Under the pieces are notes generated by a model. The model was given only the letters and a program-made list of their open reading frames with translations. It had not been told where the DNA came from and searched no databases. Positions 8,168 through 16,614 of a stretch of DNA of 64,000 nucleotides are shown here, piece after piece. Both the position numbers and the translations under genes were made by a program. The DNA lies in assembly GCA_963775625.1 (NCBI GenBank), contig CAVZJM010000003.1, positions 140,751 through 204,750 on the forward strand, in the 5' to 3' direction. Origin of the DNA: JAIBJN01 sp963775625. GTDB lineage: Bacteria; Actinomycetota; Thermoleophilia; Gaiellales; Gaiellaceae. Numbering within the stretch: position 1 is the first letter of the stretch; each line of letters opens with the position of its first letter.

Positions 8168-9134
8168 AGACGTTCTTGAGGGCATCCTCGGGCTTCGGAT
8201 CCGTGCCCTTCTTCGCGAACTCGACCGAGTCCTCGGCGATCCTCGTCGCCTCGCCGTCGAGCTCCGCGAACTCCTCGGCGGGGAGCTGGAGGCGCGCGCG
8301 CAGGAGCTCGATCGGGTCGCGCGACTTGCGCAGCTCGTGGATCTCCTCCTTCGGGCGGTACACCTGGGGGTCGCCGACGTAGTGCCCGGTGAGCCGGACG
8401 CAGTCCGCGACGACGAAGACGGGCCCCTTGCCGTCCCGCGCGTGCCTCAGCGCCTTCTTTGCGGTCTCGAACACGGCCTCGACGTCCTGGCCGTCGACGG
8501 CCAGCGAGACCATGCCGTAGGCCTCGGCCCGCTTCGTCATGTCCTCGATGGGAAGGTGCTGCGCCGACGGGGTCGACTCCGCGTAGCGGTTGTGCTCGCA
8601 GACGAAGACCGCAGGAACGTTCCAGAGCTGCGCGAGGTTGAGCGACTCGTGAAACGTGCCGATGTTGGTCGCGCCGTCGCCGAAGAAGGCGACCGCGACC
8701 CGCGGCTCGCTGCGCAGCTTGAAGGCCAGCGCGGCGCCGACGATGCCCGGCAACCCGCCTCCCACGACGGCGTTCGCGCCCAGGTTTCCGCGCTCGACGT
8801 CGTAGAGGTGCATGGAGCCCCCGTACCCGTGGCTGCAGCCCTCGACCTTGCCGTAGAGCTCGGCCATGACCTCGTTGGGGTGCGTCCCCTTGGCGATCGT
8901 GTGCCCATGCGCGCGGTGGGTCGACGCGATGACGTCGCCCTCTTCGAGCGCGCGGCAGACGCCGACCGCGACGGCCTCCTGGCCGATGGCGACGTGGAGG
9001 AAGCCGGGAAGCTCTCCGGCACGGAAGCGCTCCTCCACCTTCTCCTCGAACCGGCGGATCAGCAGCATCTCCCGCAGGAACTCCCTCAGGCGCTCCGTCG
9101 GCACTGCCTGCCCCTTTTCCTCGAGGGTTGCCAA
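8160..9134 (-). CDS. 2-oxoacid dehydrogenase E1 component, alpha subunit
   Basis: A 324-residue E1alpha subunit. It contains FLHVAIGQEAVAVGVC, ASTHRAHGHTIAKG (phosphorylation-loop equivalent), GYGGSMHLYD, and the thiamine diphosphate motif starting at GDGATN and running through the NLAQLWNVPAVFVCEHN region. It pairs with the downstream E1beta. The order E1alpha, E1beta, E2, VOC on one strand with overlaps or very short gaps shows an operon. The lack of an N-terminal extension and the GGSMH pattern resemble the acetoin/pyruvate dehydrogenase branch (AcoA/PdhA), though I cannot decide the substrate. The promoter should lie in the 37 bp shared with the divergent gene at 9172. Confidence 0.93.
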   Translation of the reverse strand: MATLEEKGQAVPTERLREFLREMLLIRRFEEKVEERFRAGELPGFLHVAIGQEAVAVGVCRALEEGDVIASTHRAHGHTIAKGTHPNEVMAELYGKVEGCSHGYGGSMHLYDVERGNLGANAVVGGGLPGIVGAALAFKLRSEPRVAVAFFGDGATNIGTFHESLNLAQLWNVPAVFVCEHNRYAESTPSAQHLPIEDMTKRAEAYGMVSLAVDGQDVEAVFETAKKALRHARDGKGPVFVVADCVRLTGHYVGDPQVYRPKEEIHELRKSRDPIELLRARLQLPAEEFAELDGEATRIAEDSVEFAKKGTDPKPEDALKNVYA

Positions 9135-9171
9135 GGCGCCGACAAGCTAGCAGGAATAATCTGCATCCCCC

Positions 9172-9825
9172 ATGGCCCTTGCCGACCGAGTCGACGAGAT
9201 CGTCCGCGGGCTTCCACGCGACTGGGAGCGCGCGCGAATCGAGCTGAGGCTCGAGGAGGACGAAGACACCGATCGGGCCGCGCTCATCCTGGCCTCGGCG
9301 ACTCCGGGGAGGTCCAGAAAGACGTTCACCTTTCACGTTTCCCGCGACTCGGCCGGCGCTGGAACGACACCCGGCCTCGCCCGGCGCGTGCTCGCCCGCC
9401 TCGACGAGGAGGGCATCCGAGGCCGACTTCGTCTCGCGGAGGCCGAGCGCCCTCCAGCGCGGGCTCCGTCGGCTGCCAAGGAGCAGATGGCGCTCGCCGC
9501 CTCCTGGGATTCGCTGCTCCGGCGCCTCCCGGCGGACTGGAGCGACCTCTACGCCGAGGTCGAGCTCGACTCCAGCGACTACCTCGACCGGGGCGCGCTC
9601 CTCCTGGCGCCCGTCAATCCTGCCCGCGCCGGCGGCCCGAGCTTTCGCTTCCGGGCCGCGAGCCACGAGGGCTACGGCGTCGCGCCGCCGATGGCGAGGC
9701 GGGCCTTCGAGCGGCTCGACGACGAGGGCCTGCGCGGGCGCCTTCGGATCCTGCGCGTCCTCTCGGACACGAGCTCCCCGTTCTCGCAAGGCCCGGTGTG
9801 GCGCGAGGACGGGCGGGCGGTGTGA
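9172..9825 (+). CDS. Unknown protein built from two copies of one ~90-residue unit
   Basis: A 217-residue protein that I do not recognise. It consists of two similar halves: residues about 3-88 and about 109-198 share a LP-DW core, an acidic strand (IELRLEED versus AEVELDSSD), a D-RAALIL/D-RGALLL step, an F-F strand, a P-ARR-hydrophobic-RLD(D/E)EG helix and the closing G(I/L)RGRLRI/L. The match shows an internal tandem duplication. There is no signal peptide or membrane helix. Its stop overlaps the next start (GTGTGA), so it is co-translated with the PRC-barrel protein. It is divergent from the dehydrogenase operon. Confidence 0.75.
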   Translation: MALADRVDEIVRGLPRDWERARIELRLEEDEDTDRAALILASATPGRSRKTFTFHVSRDSAGAGTTPGLARRVLARLDEEGIRGRLRLAEAERPPARAPSAAKEQMALAASWDSLLRRLPADWSDLYAEVELDSSDYLDRGALLLAPVNPARAGGPSFRFRAASHEGYGVAPPMARRAFERLDDEGLRGRLRILRVLSDTSSPFSQGPVWREDGRAV

Positions 9826-10148
9826 CCGAGCCTTCCGAGCCGCAGGTCTCCTGGAAGGCGATCGAGACCGACGCCGCGGTCGTCAGCGCCGAGGGCGCCG
9901 CGCTCGCCCAGGTCGTCGAGATCGCCGGCGACCGCACGGCGGACATCTTCGACGGCCTCGTGATCGTCTTCGGGCCGCTGGACGCGAAGCGCTACCTGCC
10001 CGCCGAGCGCGTGATGGGCATCTGGCCGCGACGCGTGCAGGTCGACCTCACTGCCGCCGAGCTCGATGTGCTGAGGCCGTACACGGAGCCGGTCGTCGAG
10101 CGCCTGCCGAGGGAGGGCTTCCTCACTCGGCTCCGCCGCCTGTTCTAG
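9822..10148 (+). CDS. PRC-barrel-like small protein
   Basis: A 108-residue protein. The central part (AAVVSAEGAALAQVVEIAGD ... IFDGLVIVFG ... YLPAERVMGIWPRRVQVDL) has the small beta-barrel pattern of PRC-barrel proteins, which in other bacteria occur in RimM, photosynthetic reaction centres and many stress proteins. The C-terminus is a short basic helix (LTRLRRLF). The start GTG at 9822 overlaps the preceding stop by four bases. The 3' end overlaps the convergent DUF218 gene by 26 bp. Its role is unknown. Confidence 0.7.
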   Translation: MTEPSEPQVSWKAIETDAAVVSAEGAALAQVVEIAGDRTADIFDGLVIVFGPLDAKRYLPAERVMGIWPRRVQVDLTAAELDVLRPYTEPVVERLPREGFLTRLRRLF

Positions 10149-10623
10149 CGCGTCGGGCCATCCTCAGCTGGAGCGGGACGAGCGGGAACACCACGGCCTC
10201 ACGCAGGTAGAGGCGAGCCGACCCCGGCGTGCGGGCGCCCACGACCGAGACCTGGACGCCGGGCAACAGCGAGCGGAAGAGCACTCCGGCGCGGGCGCGG
10301 TGCCAGGAGGAGGTGACCACGACCACCTCGCGGGCGTCGAGCTCACGAGCGTGCGCGGCGGCGTTCGCCGCGTTCTCGGCGGTGATGCGGGCATCGGGAT
10401 CGCTGAGGAGCGCTTCCGGGGCGCCGGTCCAGGCCCGGCGCATCAGCTCCGCCTCCGGGAGCCGCCCTGGACGCCGCGACCAGCCGGAGAGAAGGACGAC
10501 GTCCCCCTCGGCCGCCAGGCTCGCCGCGTGCTCGAGCCGCGCCGCGCAGATCGGGTGCAGCTCGTGGCTCCGCCCGTCCGAGTAGCCGAGGACGACGATC
10601 AGCCTACGCGCGGAGCTCGGCAT
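10123..10623 (-). CDS. YdcF/SanA-type DUF218 protein
   Basis: A 166-residue DUF218-domain protein. Conserved blocks are LIVVLGYSDG at the N-terminus, CAARLEHAASLAAEGDVVLLSG, the acidic ITAENAANAAAHARELDAREVVVVTSSWHRARA segment with the family's E-N and S-x-H-x-x-R signature, and a hydrophobic C-terminus. Family members (YdcF, SanA, ElyC) are linked to the cell envelope or nucleotide binding, but activity is uncertain. The ATG at 10623 is preferred because it gives a compact domain; it overlaps the end of pheT by 20 bp, so it is probably the last gene of the phe transcript. Confidence 0.8.
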   Translation of the reverse strand: MPSSARRLIVVLGYSDGRSHELHPICAARLEHAASLAAEGDVVLLSGWSRRPGRLPEAELMRRAWTGAPEALLSDPDARITAENAANAAAHARELDAREVVVVTSSWHRARAGVLFRSLLPGVQVSVVGARTPGSARLYLREAVVFPLVPLQLRMARRARTGGGAE

Positions 10624-12889
10624 CGAACCTCTCCGCGAGGGCGGAGACGATGCGCTCGCGGATCGCGCGGGCGTCCTCGTCGGAGAGGGTCCGCTCCGGG
10701 GACTGGAAGGAGACGTGGAGCGCCACCGACTTCTTCCCCGTCGGGATCGGGTCGCCGCGATAGACGTCGAAGACGGCCAGGTCGCGCAGCTCGGGGCCGG
10801 CCGCCTCACGCGCCGCGTCGACGAGGTCGTCCGCGAGCAGGTCCTCGTCGACGACGAAGGCGAGGTCCTGCCGCAGAGCGGGGTACGTGATCACGTCCTC
10901 GTACACGACGTGCTCGGGTACCAGCGCGAAGAACGTCGGCAGGTCGAGCTCGAAACCGCCCCAGACCCCCTCGAGAAGCGAAGGATGGAGCTCTCCGACC
11001 CAGCCCGCCTCCAGCCGGGCGGCCTTCCCCGGGTGGAGGAAGCTCGCCTGCGTCCGCTCCACCCGAAGCGCGACGTGGAGCGCATCGCAGACGGTCTCGA
11101 GGATCCCCTTGGCCCGGAAGAAGCCTCCCTCGACGACACACCCGACGTGCCAGCGCTCGTCCGGGCGCGGGCCGCCGGAAGGGAGGTAGACGCGGGCGAG
11201 CTCGAAGAGCGCGACGTCCTCGTTTCCGACATCGACGTTCAACCGCGCGGACTGGACGAGCCCGGAGAGCAGCGTCGTGCGCAGAATCGCCTGCTCGGCG
11301 GACAGCGGGACCGGGAGCCGGATCGCGTTCGGGTCCGGATCCTCGGCGACGAGGCTCGACGTGTAGGCCTCCGAGCACCCACGGCCGACGAGGATCTCCT
11401 CGACCGCCCGACGCAGGCCCTGGTCGCGCGACAGCCTGCCCGCCTGACCGCGCGGGAGGGTGAACGGCACCTCTGGCAGGTGGAAGCGGGCGACCTCCTC
11501 GACCAGGTCCGCCTCTCGGGTGACGTCGCGCGCGCGCCAGGTCGGAACGGCCACCGAGCCGCCGGATGCGGACGCGAAGCCGAGCTTGTCGAGCAGTCGC
11601 TCCTGCTCCTCGGCGCGGATCTCCAGCCCGACGAGCTTGCTGGCCCGCTCGGGCCGGAGCCGGATCGAGGGAGGCGCCGGCAGCTCCCCCCTCACGTCGG
11701 TCTCGCCCGTCCAGCGCGCACCCGCGAGCTCGACGATGAGCTCCGTCGCCAGCGCCGCGGCCTGCGGCGCGACGTACGGATCGACGCCCTTCTCCCAGCG
11801 GCCTGAGCCCTCCGTGCGCAACCCGTGGCGCTCTGAGCTCCGCAGGATGCCCAGCGGCTCGAAGTTGGCCGCCTCGAGGAGCACGGTGGCCGTCTCGTCG
11901 CGCACCTCGGTGTCGAGACCGCCCATGATTCCTGCGAAGGCGATCGCCCGCTCGGCGTCGGCGATGACGAGATCGGTGGGATCGAGCCTGCGAAGGTTGC
12001 CGTCGAGGCTCGTGAACTCCTCCCCCTTCCGCGCGCGGCGCACGATGATCCGCCCACCGCCGAGGGTGTCGAAATCGAAGGCGTGCAATGGGTTGCCGAG
12101 CGCGTGCATGACGTAGTTCGTCACGTCGACGACGTTCGAGATCGGGCGCATGCCGGCGGCCGTGAGCCGCGCCTTGAGCCAGGGTGGAGACGGGCCGATC
12201 TCGACGTCCCGAAACAGCCGGCCGATGTAGCGCGGGCAGCCCTCGTAGTCCTCGATCAGCACGTCGACCGGCTCGTCGGCCGATCGCTCCGGGTCGCGGC
12301 CCGGAGGCGGGGAGAGCTCGACGTCGTAGAGCGCGGCGACCTCCCGGGCGACGCCGTAGACGGCCAGGAGGTCGGGGCGGTTCGGCGTGATCTCGAGCTG
12401 GACGGCGACATCCGCGAGAGGGATTACGTCGCCGAGCGGCGTTCCCGGCTCCCAGGCCTCGGGAAGGACGAGGATTCCTGCGTGGTCGGTTCCGAGCTCG
12501 AGCTCGGCCTCCGAGAGGATCATCCCGTCCGAGACGGCACCGCGCAGCTTTGCCCGCTCGAGAACGCGGCCGTCCGGGAGAACCGCCCCCGGGAGCGCGA
12601 CAGCCACGGTCGCCCCGGCGCCGAAGTTCCAGGCCCCGCAGACGATCTGACGCGGCTCCTCCTCCCCCACGTCGACGTGACAGAGCTGGAGGCGGTCCGC
12701 GTTCGGGTGCCGGTCGGCCTCGAGAACACGCCCGACGCGATAGAGCCCGAGGTTTCCGTCCTCGTCGGCGACCCCGCGGCGGACGATGCGCTCGACGCCC
12801 GCGACCGAGACGCTCAGGCGCTCGGCCAGCTCGGTGACGGGGGCATCGACGGCGACGTAGTCGCGGAGCCAGGACAGGGGGACCCGCAC
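10604..12889 (-). CDS. pheT: Phenylalanine--tRNA ligase beta subunit
   Basis: A 761-residue beta chain of the alpha2-beta2 synthetase that charges tRNA-Phe. Domains in order: an N-terminal fold beginning MRVPLSWLRDYV, an embedded EMAP/OB tRNA-binding domain (GLYRVGRVLEADRHPNADRLQLCHVDVG), the B3/B4 editing region (RLTAAGMRPISNVVDVTNYVMHALGNPLHAFD), B5 and the core, and a C-terminal anticodon-binding domain ending SLSDEDARAIRERI-type sequence. Length is normal. It starts with ATG (or GTG) at 12889, one base after the pheS stop, which shows tight coupling. Confidence 0.96.
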   Translation of the reverse strand: MRVPLSWLRDYVAVDAPVTELAERLSVSVAGVERIVRRGVADEDGNLGLYRVGRVLEADRHPNADRLQLCHVDVGEEEPRQIVCGAWNFGAGATVAVALPGAVLPDGRVLERAKLRGAVSDGMILSEAELELGTDHAGILVLPEAWEPGTPLGDVIPLADVAVQLEITPNRPDLLAVYGVAREVAALYDVELSPPPGRDPERSADEPVDVLIEDYEGCPRYIGRLFRDVEIGPSPPWLKARLTAAGMRPISNVVDVTNYVMHALGNPLHAFDFDTLGGGRIIVRRARKGEEFTSLDGNLRRLDPTDLVIADAERAIAFAGIMGGLDTEVRDETATVLLEAANFEPLGILRSSERHGLRTEGSGRWEKGVDPYVAPQAAALATELIVELAGARWTGETDVRGELPAPPSIRLRPERASKLVGLEIRAEEQERLLDKLGFASASGGSVAVPTWRARDVTREADLVEEVARFHLPEVPFTLPRGQAGRLSRDQGLRRAVEEILVGRGCSEAYTSSLVAEDPDPNAIRLPVPLSAEQAILRTTLLSGLVQSARLNVDVGNEDVALFELARVYLPSGGPRPDERWHVGCVVEGGFFRAKGILETVCDALHVALRVERTQASFLHPGKAARLEAGWVGELHPSLLEGVWGGFELDLPTFFALVPEHVVYEDVITYPALRQDLAFVVDEDLLADDLVDAAREAAGPELRDLAVFDVYRGDPIPTGKKSVALHVSFQSPERTLSDEDARAIRERIVSALAERFDAELRA

Positions 12890-12890
12890 G

Positions 12891-13886
12891 TCAGAACTGC
12901 CTCAGAAGTCGGAGGTCGTTCTCCCAGAACATGCGAACGTCGGGCACCCCGTGGCGAAGCATCGCGATGCGCTCGAGCCCGAGGCCGAACGCGAAGCCGG
13001 AGACCTCCTCCGGGTCGTACCCGACGTTCTCGAGGACGTTTGGGTCGACGAGCCCCGAGCCGCCCATCTCGATCCAGCCCGTGTGCTTGCACACCGAGCA
13101 CCCGGCTCCGTCGCAAAGAAAACAGGAGACGGAAGCTTGCAGCGAAGGCTCGGTGAAGGGGAAGAAGTCGGTTCCGAAGGCGACCTCGCGCTCCTCGCCG
13201 AAGAGGGCGCGTGCCAGGTGCAGGAGTGTTCCCTTGAGGTCGGCGACCGTGATGCCGGCGGCGACGGCGAGGCCCTCCACCTGGTGGAAGATCGGTGTAT
13301 GGGTTGCGTCCGGGGTGTCCCGTCGGTAGGTCCGCCCGAGCGAGACCATGTAGACGGGCGGCGGCTGCGACTGCATGACGCGGATCTGCGAGGGGGAGGT
13401 CTCTGTCCGCAGGACGACGTCGCCGTTCAGGAAGAACGTGTGCAGCGGAGAGCGCGTTACATGCCCGGGGGGCATGTTGAGGGCGTCGAACAAGTGCCAC
13501 GTGTCCTCGACCTCGTCGCCGTCCACGATGCGGTAGCCGAGTCCGAGGAACACGTCCTCCACCTCCCGGCGGATCTGCGTGATGAGGTGGAGACGACCGC
13601 GCGTCCTCGCCTCGCCCGGAAGCGTGACGTCGACGAGCTCCCCGGAGAGACGGCTGTCGAGCGCTGCGCGGCCGAGCTCCGCCCGCTTCTCCGCGACGGC
13701 GTCCTCGAGCGCCTCGCGGAGCGCGTTGAGCGTCCGCCCCGCCTCCGGTTCGCGGATCGCGCGGAGCGCCTGCTTCAGGTCGCTCTTCCGCCCGAGGTAG
13801 CGGACGCGAGCTTCGTCGAGCTCGGCGAGGGTCGAAGCGCTCGCAATCGCGCTTCGCGCCTCGGTTTCCACGGCCTGCGTGTCCAT
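12891..13886 (-). CDS. pheS: Phenylalanine--tRNA ligase alpha subunit
   Basis: A 331-residue catalytic subunit. It has the N-terminal coiled-coil tRNA-binding arm (residues 1-90), then the class II core: motif 2-like YRRDTPDATHTPIFHQVEGL, FRPHYFPFTEPS-type FGTDFFPFTEPS, and motif 3 GFAFGLGLERIAMLRHG. A cysteine-containing insertion (CFLCDGAGCSVCKHTGWIE) matches the family. It is divergent from the methyltransferase gene with only 23 bp between starts, so the promoters must overlap. Confidence 0.96.
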   Translation of the reverse strand: MDTQAVETEARSAIASASTLAELDEARVRYLGRKSDLKQALRAIREPEAGRTLNALREALEDAVAEKRAELGRAALDSRLSGELVDVTLPGEARTRGRLHLITQIRREVEDVFLGLGYRIVDGDEVEDTWHLFDALNMPPGHVTRSPLHTFFLNGDVVLRTETSPSQIRVMQSQPPPVYMVSLGRTYRRDTPDATHTPIFHQVEGLAVAAGITVADLKGTLLHLARALFGEEREVAFGTDFFPFTEPSLQASVSCFLCDGAGCSVCKHTGWIEMGGSGLVDPNVLENVGYDPEEVSGFAFGLGLERIAMLRHGVPDVRMFWENDLRLLRQF

Positions 13887-13909
13887 CGGCGGAGCGTATC
13901 ATCGGGTTC

Positions 13910-14611
13910 GTGAGCGCCTATGACGCAATCGCGGAGCTGTACGACCCCTGGAGCCGGACGGTCACGGAGGATGTCGACTTCTACGTCGCGGAGGCCCGCA
14001 AGGCCCACGGCACGGTCGTGGAGCTCGGGATCGGAACGGGACGGATCGCCGTGCCCGTGGCCGCCGCCGGGGTGCCGGTCATCGGTGTCGACTCCTCAGC
14101 CGGGATGCTGGACGTCTGTCGAAGACGGGCGGAGGCGGAGGGAGTCGAGCGCCTGCTCGACCTGCGCCTCGGAGATCTGCGCGAGCCTCCGGTCTTGGAG
14201 CGAGTGCGCCTCGTGATCTCGCCCTTCCGGACGCTCCTCCACCTGGAGTCGGACGCGGAGCGCAGGACGGCGCTGGCCTCGGCCTACCGGCTGCTGGAGC
14301 CCGGCGGTCGCTTCGTCTTCGACGTCTTCGCGCCGAGCGTCGCCGACATCGAGGAGACCCACGACCGCTGGCTGGAGCGCGAGCCCGGCATCTGGGAGCT
14401 GGCCTGCTGGGATCTGGAGCGCCGGGTTCTCACGCTGCGGGTGCGCGGGCCCGAGTCGGAGACCGCGATGCGGCTCTCCTGGCTCCCGACCGACGACTGG
14501 CGGGCACTCCTGGAAGAGACGGGGTTCGAGATCGTCGCCTGCTACGGCTGGTTCGACCTGCGCCCCTACGCAGGCGGCGAAGACTCCATCTGGCTCGCCA
14601 AGCGTCCCTAG
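13910..14611 (+). CDS. SAM-dependent class I methyltransferase
   Basis: A 233-residue class I methyltransferase. It shows the SAM-binding motif VVELGIGTGRIAVPVAAAG (around residues 36-54), an acidic strand end VIGVDSSAGMLD, and the post-motif RLVISPFRTLLHL and LLEPGGRFVFDVFAPS. The substrate is unknown. No membrane segments are present. It stands alone between the divergent pheS and convergent genes. A GTG start at 13910 follows a spacer of only 23 bp from pheS. Confidence 0.85.
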   Translation: MSAYDAIAELYDPWSRTVTEDVDFYVAEARKAHGTVVELGIGTGRIAVPVAAAGVPVIGVDSSAGMLDVCRRRAEAEGVERLLDLRLGDLREPPVLERVRLVISPFRTLLHLESDAERRTALASAYRLLEPGGRFVFDVFAPSVADIEETHDRWLEREPGIWELACWDLERRVLTLRVRGPESETAMRLSWLPTDDWRALLEETGFEIVACYGWFDLRPYAGGEDSIWLAKRP

Positions 14612-14757
14612 CGGACACGCCGGGGGTCTGACCCGGGCCATGGCCTTCTGGGGACAGGATGACGGGCTCCGCACCGCCAGCCCAGGCCAGCCCGTGACAA
14701 CGTTCCCCAGGCTGTCCCCTGCGGACACGCCCGGGGCCTGGCCCCGGGGCCTGGCCC
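14611..14757 (+). repeat. Non-coding GC-rich repeat element with direct and inverted copies
   Basis: The spacer between the methyltransferase stop and the convergent gene carries the phrase GCGGACACGCC(C)GGGG twice (14611 and 14721), each followed by CTG-(A/G)CCC. Inside, CTGGGGACAG (14649-14658) faces CTGTCCCCTG (about 14711-14720) as an imperfect inverted repeat. This looks like a REP-type or bidirectional terminator element rather than a gene. Confidence 0.5.
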
Positions 14758-14766
14758 TTCTGGACG

Positions 14767-15153
14767 CTAGCGGCCCCAGCCGGGCGGAGGCTCGTGCCGG
14801 CCGTCCTCGACGTGCCAGTACTCGCGGAGCTCCTCGCAGCGCCCGTCCTCCGCGAAGCGGAGGAGGAGCGCTCCGGGCAGCGTGATCCACGCACCCTCGT
14901 CGCGCATGATCGCCCACCATTCGACGACGATCTTGTTCCCCTCGACGACCGGCTCCCCGAAGCGAAGGTCGAGCTCCTCCTGGGTCGAGGTCGCCTGCGT
15001 CCAGTAGGCGCGGATGCCGCCGGAGCCGACGTGGGGCTCGCGGAACGGGCTCGAGCTGTAGACCGCGTCCTCGGTGAAGAGCGCCACCGCGGCGTCCGGG
15101 TCCCGTCCCATCCAGGCACGGCCGTAGGCGGCGATCCAGTCCGCTGCGTTCAT
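14767..15153 (-). CDS. SnoaL-like / NTF2-fold protein
   Basis: About 128 residues with the NTF2-like cone fold pattern: an N-terminal helix (DWIAAYGRAWMGRDPDAAVALF), TEDAVYSSSPFREPHVGSGGIRAYW, and alternating strands ending LREYWHVED. Such proteins are enzymes or ligand-binding proteins of many kinds, so no function is assigned. The ATG at 15153 is preferred because it overlaps the upstream methyltransferase stop (ATGA) and has a purine-rich AAGG ahead; a second ATG at 15171 would add six residues. Confidence 0.75.
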   Translation of the reverse strand: MNAADWIAAYGRAWMGRDPDAAVALFTEDAVYSSSPFREPHVGSGGIRAYWTQATSTQEELDLRFGEPVVEGNKIVVEWWAIMRDEGAWITLPGALLLRFAEDGRCEELREYWHVEDGRHEPPPGWGR

Positions 15154-15872
15154 GGCTGCCTTCTTCTCCATTCGTAGAGGGCGATCGCGCCGGCCGTCGC
15201 GACGTTCAGGGACTCGGCAGGCCCCGATAGCGGAATCGTCGCGAAGAGATCCGCGCCCGCGAGCACCGCTTCCGGGAGGCCTTCCCGCTCGGCGCCCAGC
15301 ACGAAGAGCACGCGCTCCGGCAGCTCGATCTCCGCCAGCGGCTCGCCGTCACGGGGCACGAGCGCGACGCGGGAGAAACCGTCGCCGGCCTCGAAGCCGC
15401 CGAGCGGCACGCGGAAGATCGAGCCGGCCGACGCCCGCACGGCCTTCGGCCCAGTGGGGTCGGCGCAACCGGTGGAGAGGAGGACGAACGCCGGCCCGAG
15501 CGCGTCCGCGGCGCGCAGCAGCGTCCCGAGGTTTCCGGGATCCGAGACGCGCCAGAGCGCGAGCCCGACCGGCGCGTCCAGAGCCTGCGGCAGGTCCGCG
15601 CGCCGAAAGACGGCGACCACCCTGGCCGGGTGCGGCAGCGTGGAGAGGCCCGCCATCACGTCCGGCGCGACCAGCTCGGTGCCCGCCAACCGCTCGACGA
15701 GGGCCGGGCGCTCCGCGTCGACCAGCGCCTCGACCGGCTCGAGGCCGACGTCCAGCCCCGCCGCGACGAGATCCTCGCCCTCGCACGCGAAGAGCGCGAG
15801 CTTCTCGCGCTGGCGCCGAGACTCGAGCTTGCGGACGAGCTTGACCCGCGGGTTGGCCGCGGACGTGATCAC
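15150..15872 (-). CDS. TrmH/SpoU-family RNA 2'-O-methyltransferase
   Basis: About 240 residues from GTG at 15872. It has the N-terminal substrate-binding part (ITSAANPRVKLVRKLESRRQRE ... ACEGEDLV), then the knotted SPOUT domain: GLALWRVSDPGNLGTLLRAADALG, an ALVPRDGEPL loop, LFVLGAEREGLPEAVL, and the final motif IPLSGPAESLNVATAGAIALYE. These are the three SpoU motifs with the conserved Arg, Glu and Ser/Asn. It methylates ribose in rRNA or tRNA. A longer open frame to 15932 exists, but the conserved N-terminus fits the GTG. It follows rplT on the same strand across a structured spacer. Confidence 0.88.
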   Translation of the reverse strand: MITSAANPRVKLVRKLESRRQREKLALFACEGEDLVAAGLDVGLEPVEALVDAERPALVERLAGTELVAPDVMAGLSTLPHPARVVAVFRRADLPQALDAPVGLALWRVSDPGNLGTLLRAADALGPAFVLLSTGCADPTGPKAVRASAGSIFRVPLGGFEAGDGFSRVALVPRDGEPLAEIELPERVLFVLGAEREGLPEAVLAGADLFATIPLSGPAESLNVATAGAIALYEWRRRQP

Positions 15873-15875
15873 GCG

Positions 15876-16042
15876 AGGAGCGCCCGGCGGAACGCTGCCT
15901 CCCGCAGGGGTGCGATGGTCGTTCCGAGGCAAGGACGCAGGGAGCGCTCGTAGCCGGAGGCTACGGGCGCGACTGAGGACGCTGTCCTCGGGGCGAACAG
16001 CGCGGCCCTGCGGCTCAGGCCGTGTTCCGTCGGGCGCTCCTC
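15876..16042 (-). other. Long structured spacer between rplT and the RNA methyltransferase
   Basis: About 165 bp without a gene, framed by an imperfect inverted repeat: GAGGAGCGCCCGGCGGAAC (15876-15894) faces GTTCCGTCGGGCGCTCCTC (about 16023-16041). Inside are smaller hairpins (CGTAGCCTCCGGCTACG and GAGGACAGCGTCCTC on the minus strand). It could act as an attenuator, processing site or repeat element. I see no T-run typical of a simple terminator. Confidence 0.5.
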
Positions 16043-16401
16043 TAGGCGTCCAGCGCGGCCTTGGCCCGCTCGGCGATCTTCGAGAACGCCGCCGGGTCGT
16101 GCACCGCGATGTCGGCGAGCGCCTTGCGGTCGAGCTCGATCTCCGCCTTGCGGCAGCCGGCGACGAACTGGTTGTAGGAGAGCCCCTCCTGGCGTGCGGC
16201 CGCGTTGATCCTCACGATCCAGAGCCGCCGGAAGACGCGCTTGCGCTTCTTACGGTCGCGGTAGGCGTGGTTGTCGGCCTTCTGGACGGCCTCCTTGGCC
16301 TTCCGGTACGAGATCGAGCTCTGGCCGACGTAGCCCTTCGCGCGCTCGAGCACCTTGCGGCGCTTCTTGCGCGCGTGAACGGATCGCTTGACGCGGGGCA
16401 T
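16042..16401 (-). CDS. rplT: Ribosomal protein bL20
   Basis: A 119-residue large-subunit protein that is essential for early 50S assembly and binds 23S rRNA. It begins MPRVKRSVHARKKRRKVLE and contains KGYVGQSSISYRKAKEAVQKA and FRRLWIVRINAAARQEGLSYN, all typical of L20. The length matches the family. It is the last gene of the usual infC-rpmI-rplT order, 18 bp after rpmI. Confidence 0.98.
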   Translation of the reverse strand: MPRVKRSVHARKKRRKVLERAKGYVGQSSISYRKAKEAVQKADNHAYRDRKKRKRVFRRLWIVRINAAARQEGLSYNQFVAGCRKAEIELDRKALADIAVHDPAAFSKIAERAKAALDA

Positions 16402-16419
16402 CGCTTCCTCCTCCTGCCA

Positions 16420-16614
16420 CTACCGCCCGAGCAGGCGCTTGACCTCGCGGACGTCACTTCCGTCCACGGGCTGGTCGCTGCGAAAGGCGCGGTGCCGCTT
16501 GGCGGACTTCTTCTCGAGATTGTGGCTCTGCATGGCATGGCGCCGCAGGACGCGGCCCGAGCCGGTGATCTTGAACCGCTTCTTCGCGGCTGAGTTGGTC
16601 TTCTGCTTAGGCAC
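16420..16614 (-). CDS. rpmI: Ribosomal protein bL35
   Basis: A 64-residue basic protein of the large subunit. It begins MPKQKTNSAAKKRFKITGSG and has the conserved SKKRxR-like RHAMQSHNLEKKSAKRHR block. Size is normal. Its start overlaps the end of infC by 8 bp, which shows translational coupling. Confidence 0.97.
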   Translation of the reverse strand: MPKQKTNSAAKKRFKITGSGRVLRRHAMQSHNLEKKSAKRHRAFRSDQPVDGSDVREVKRLLGR

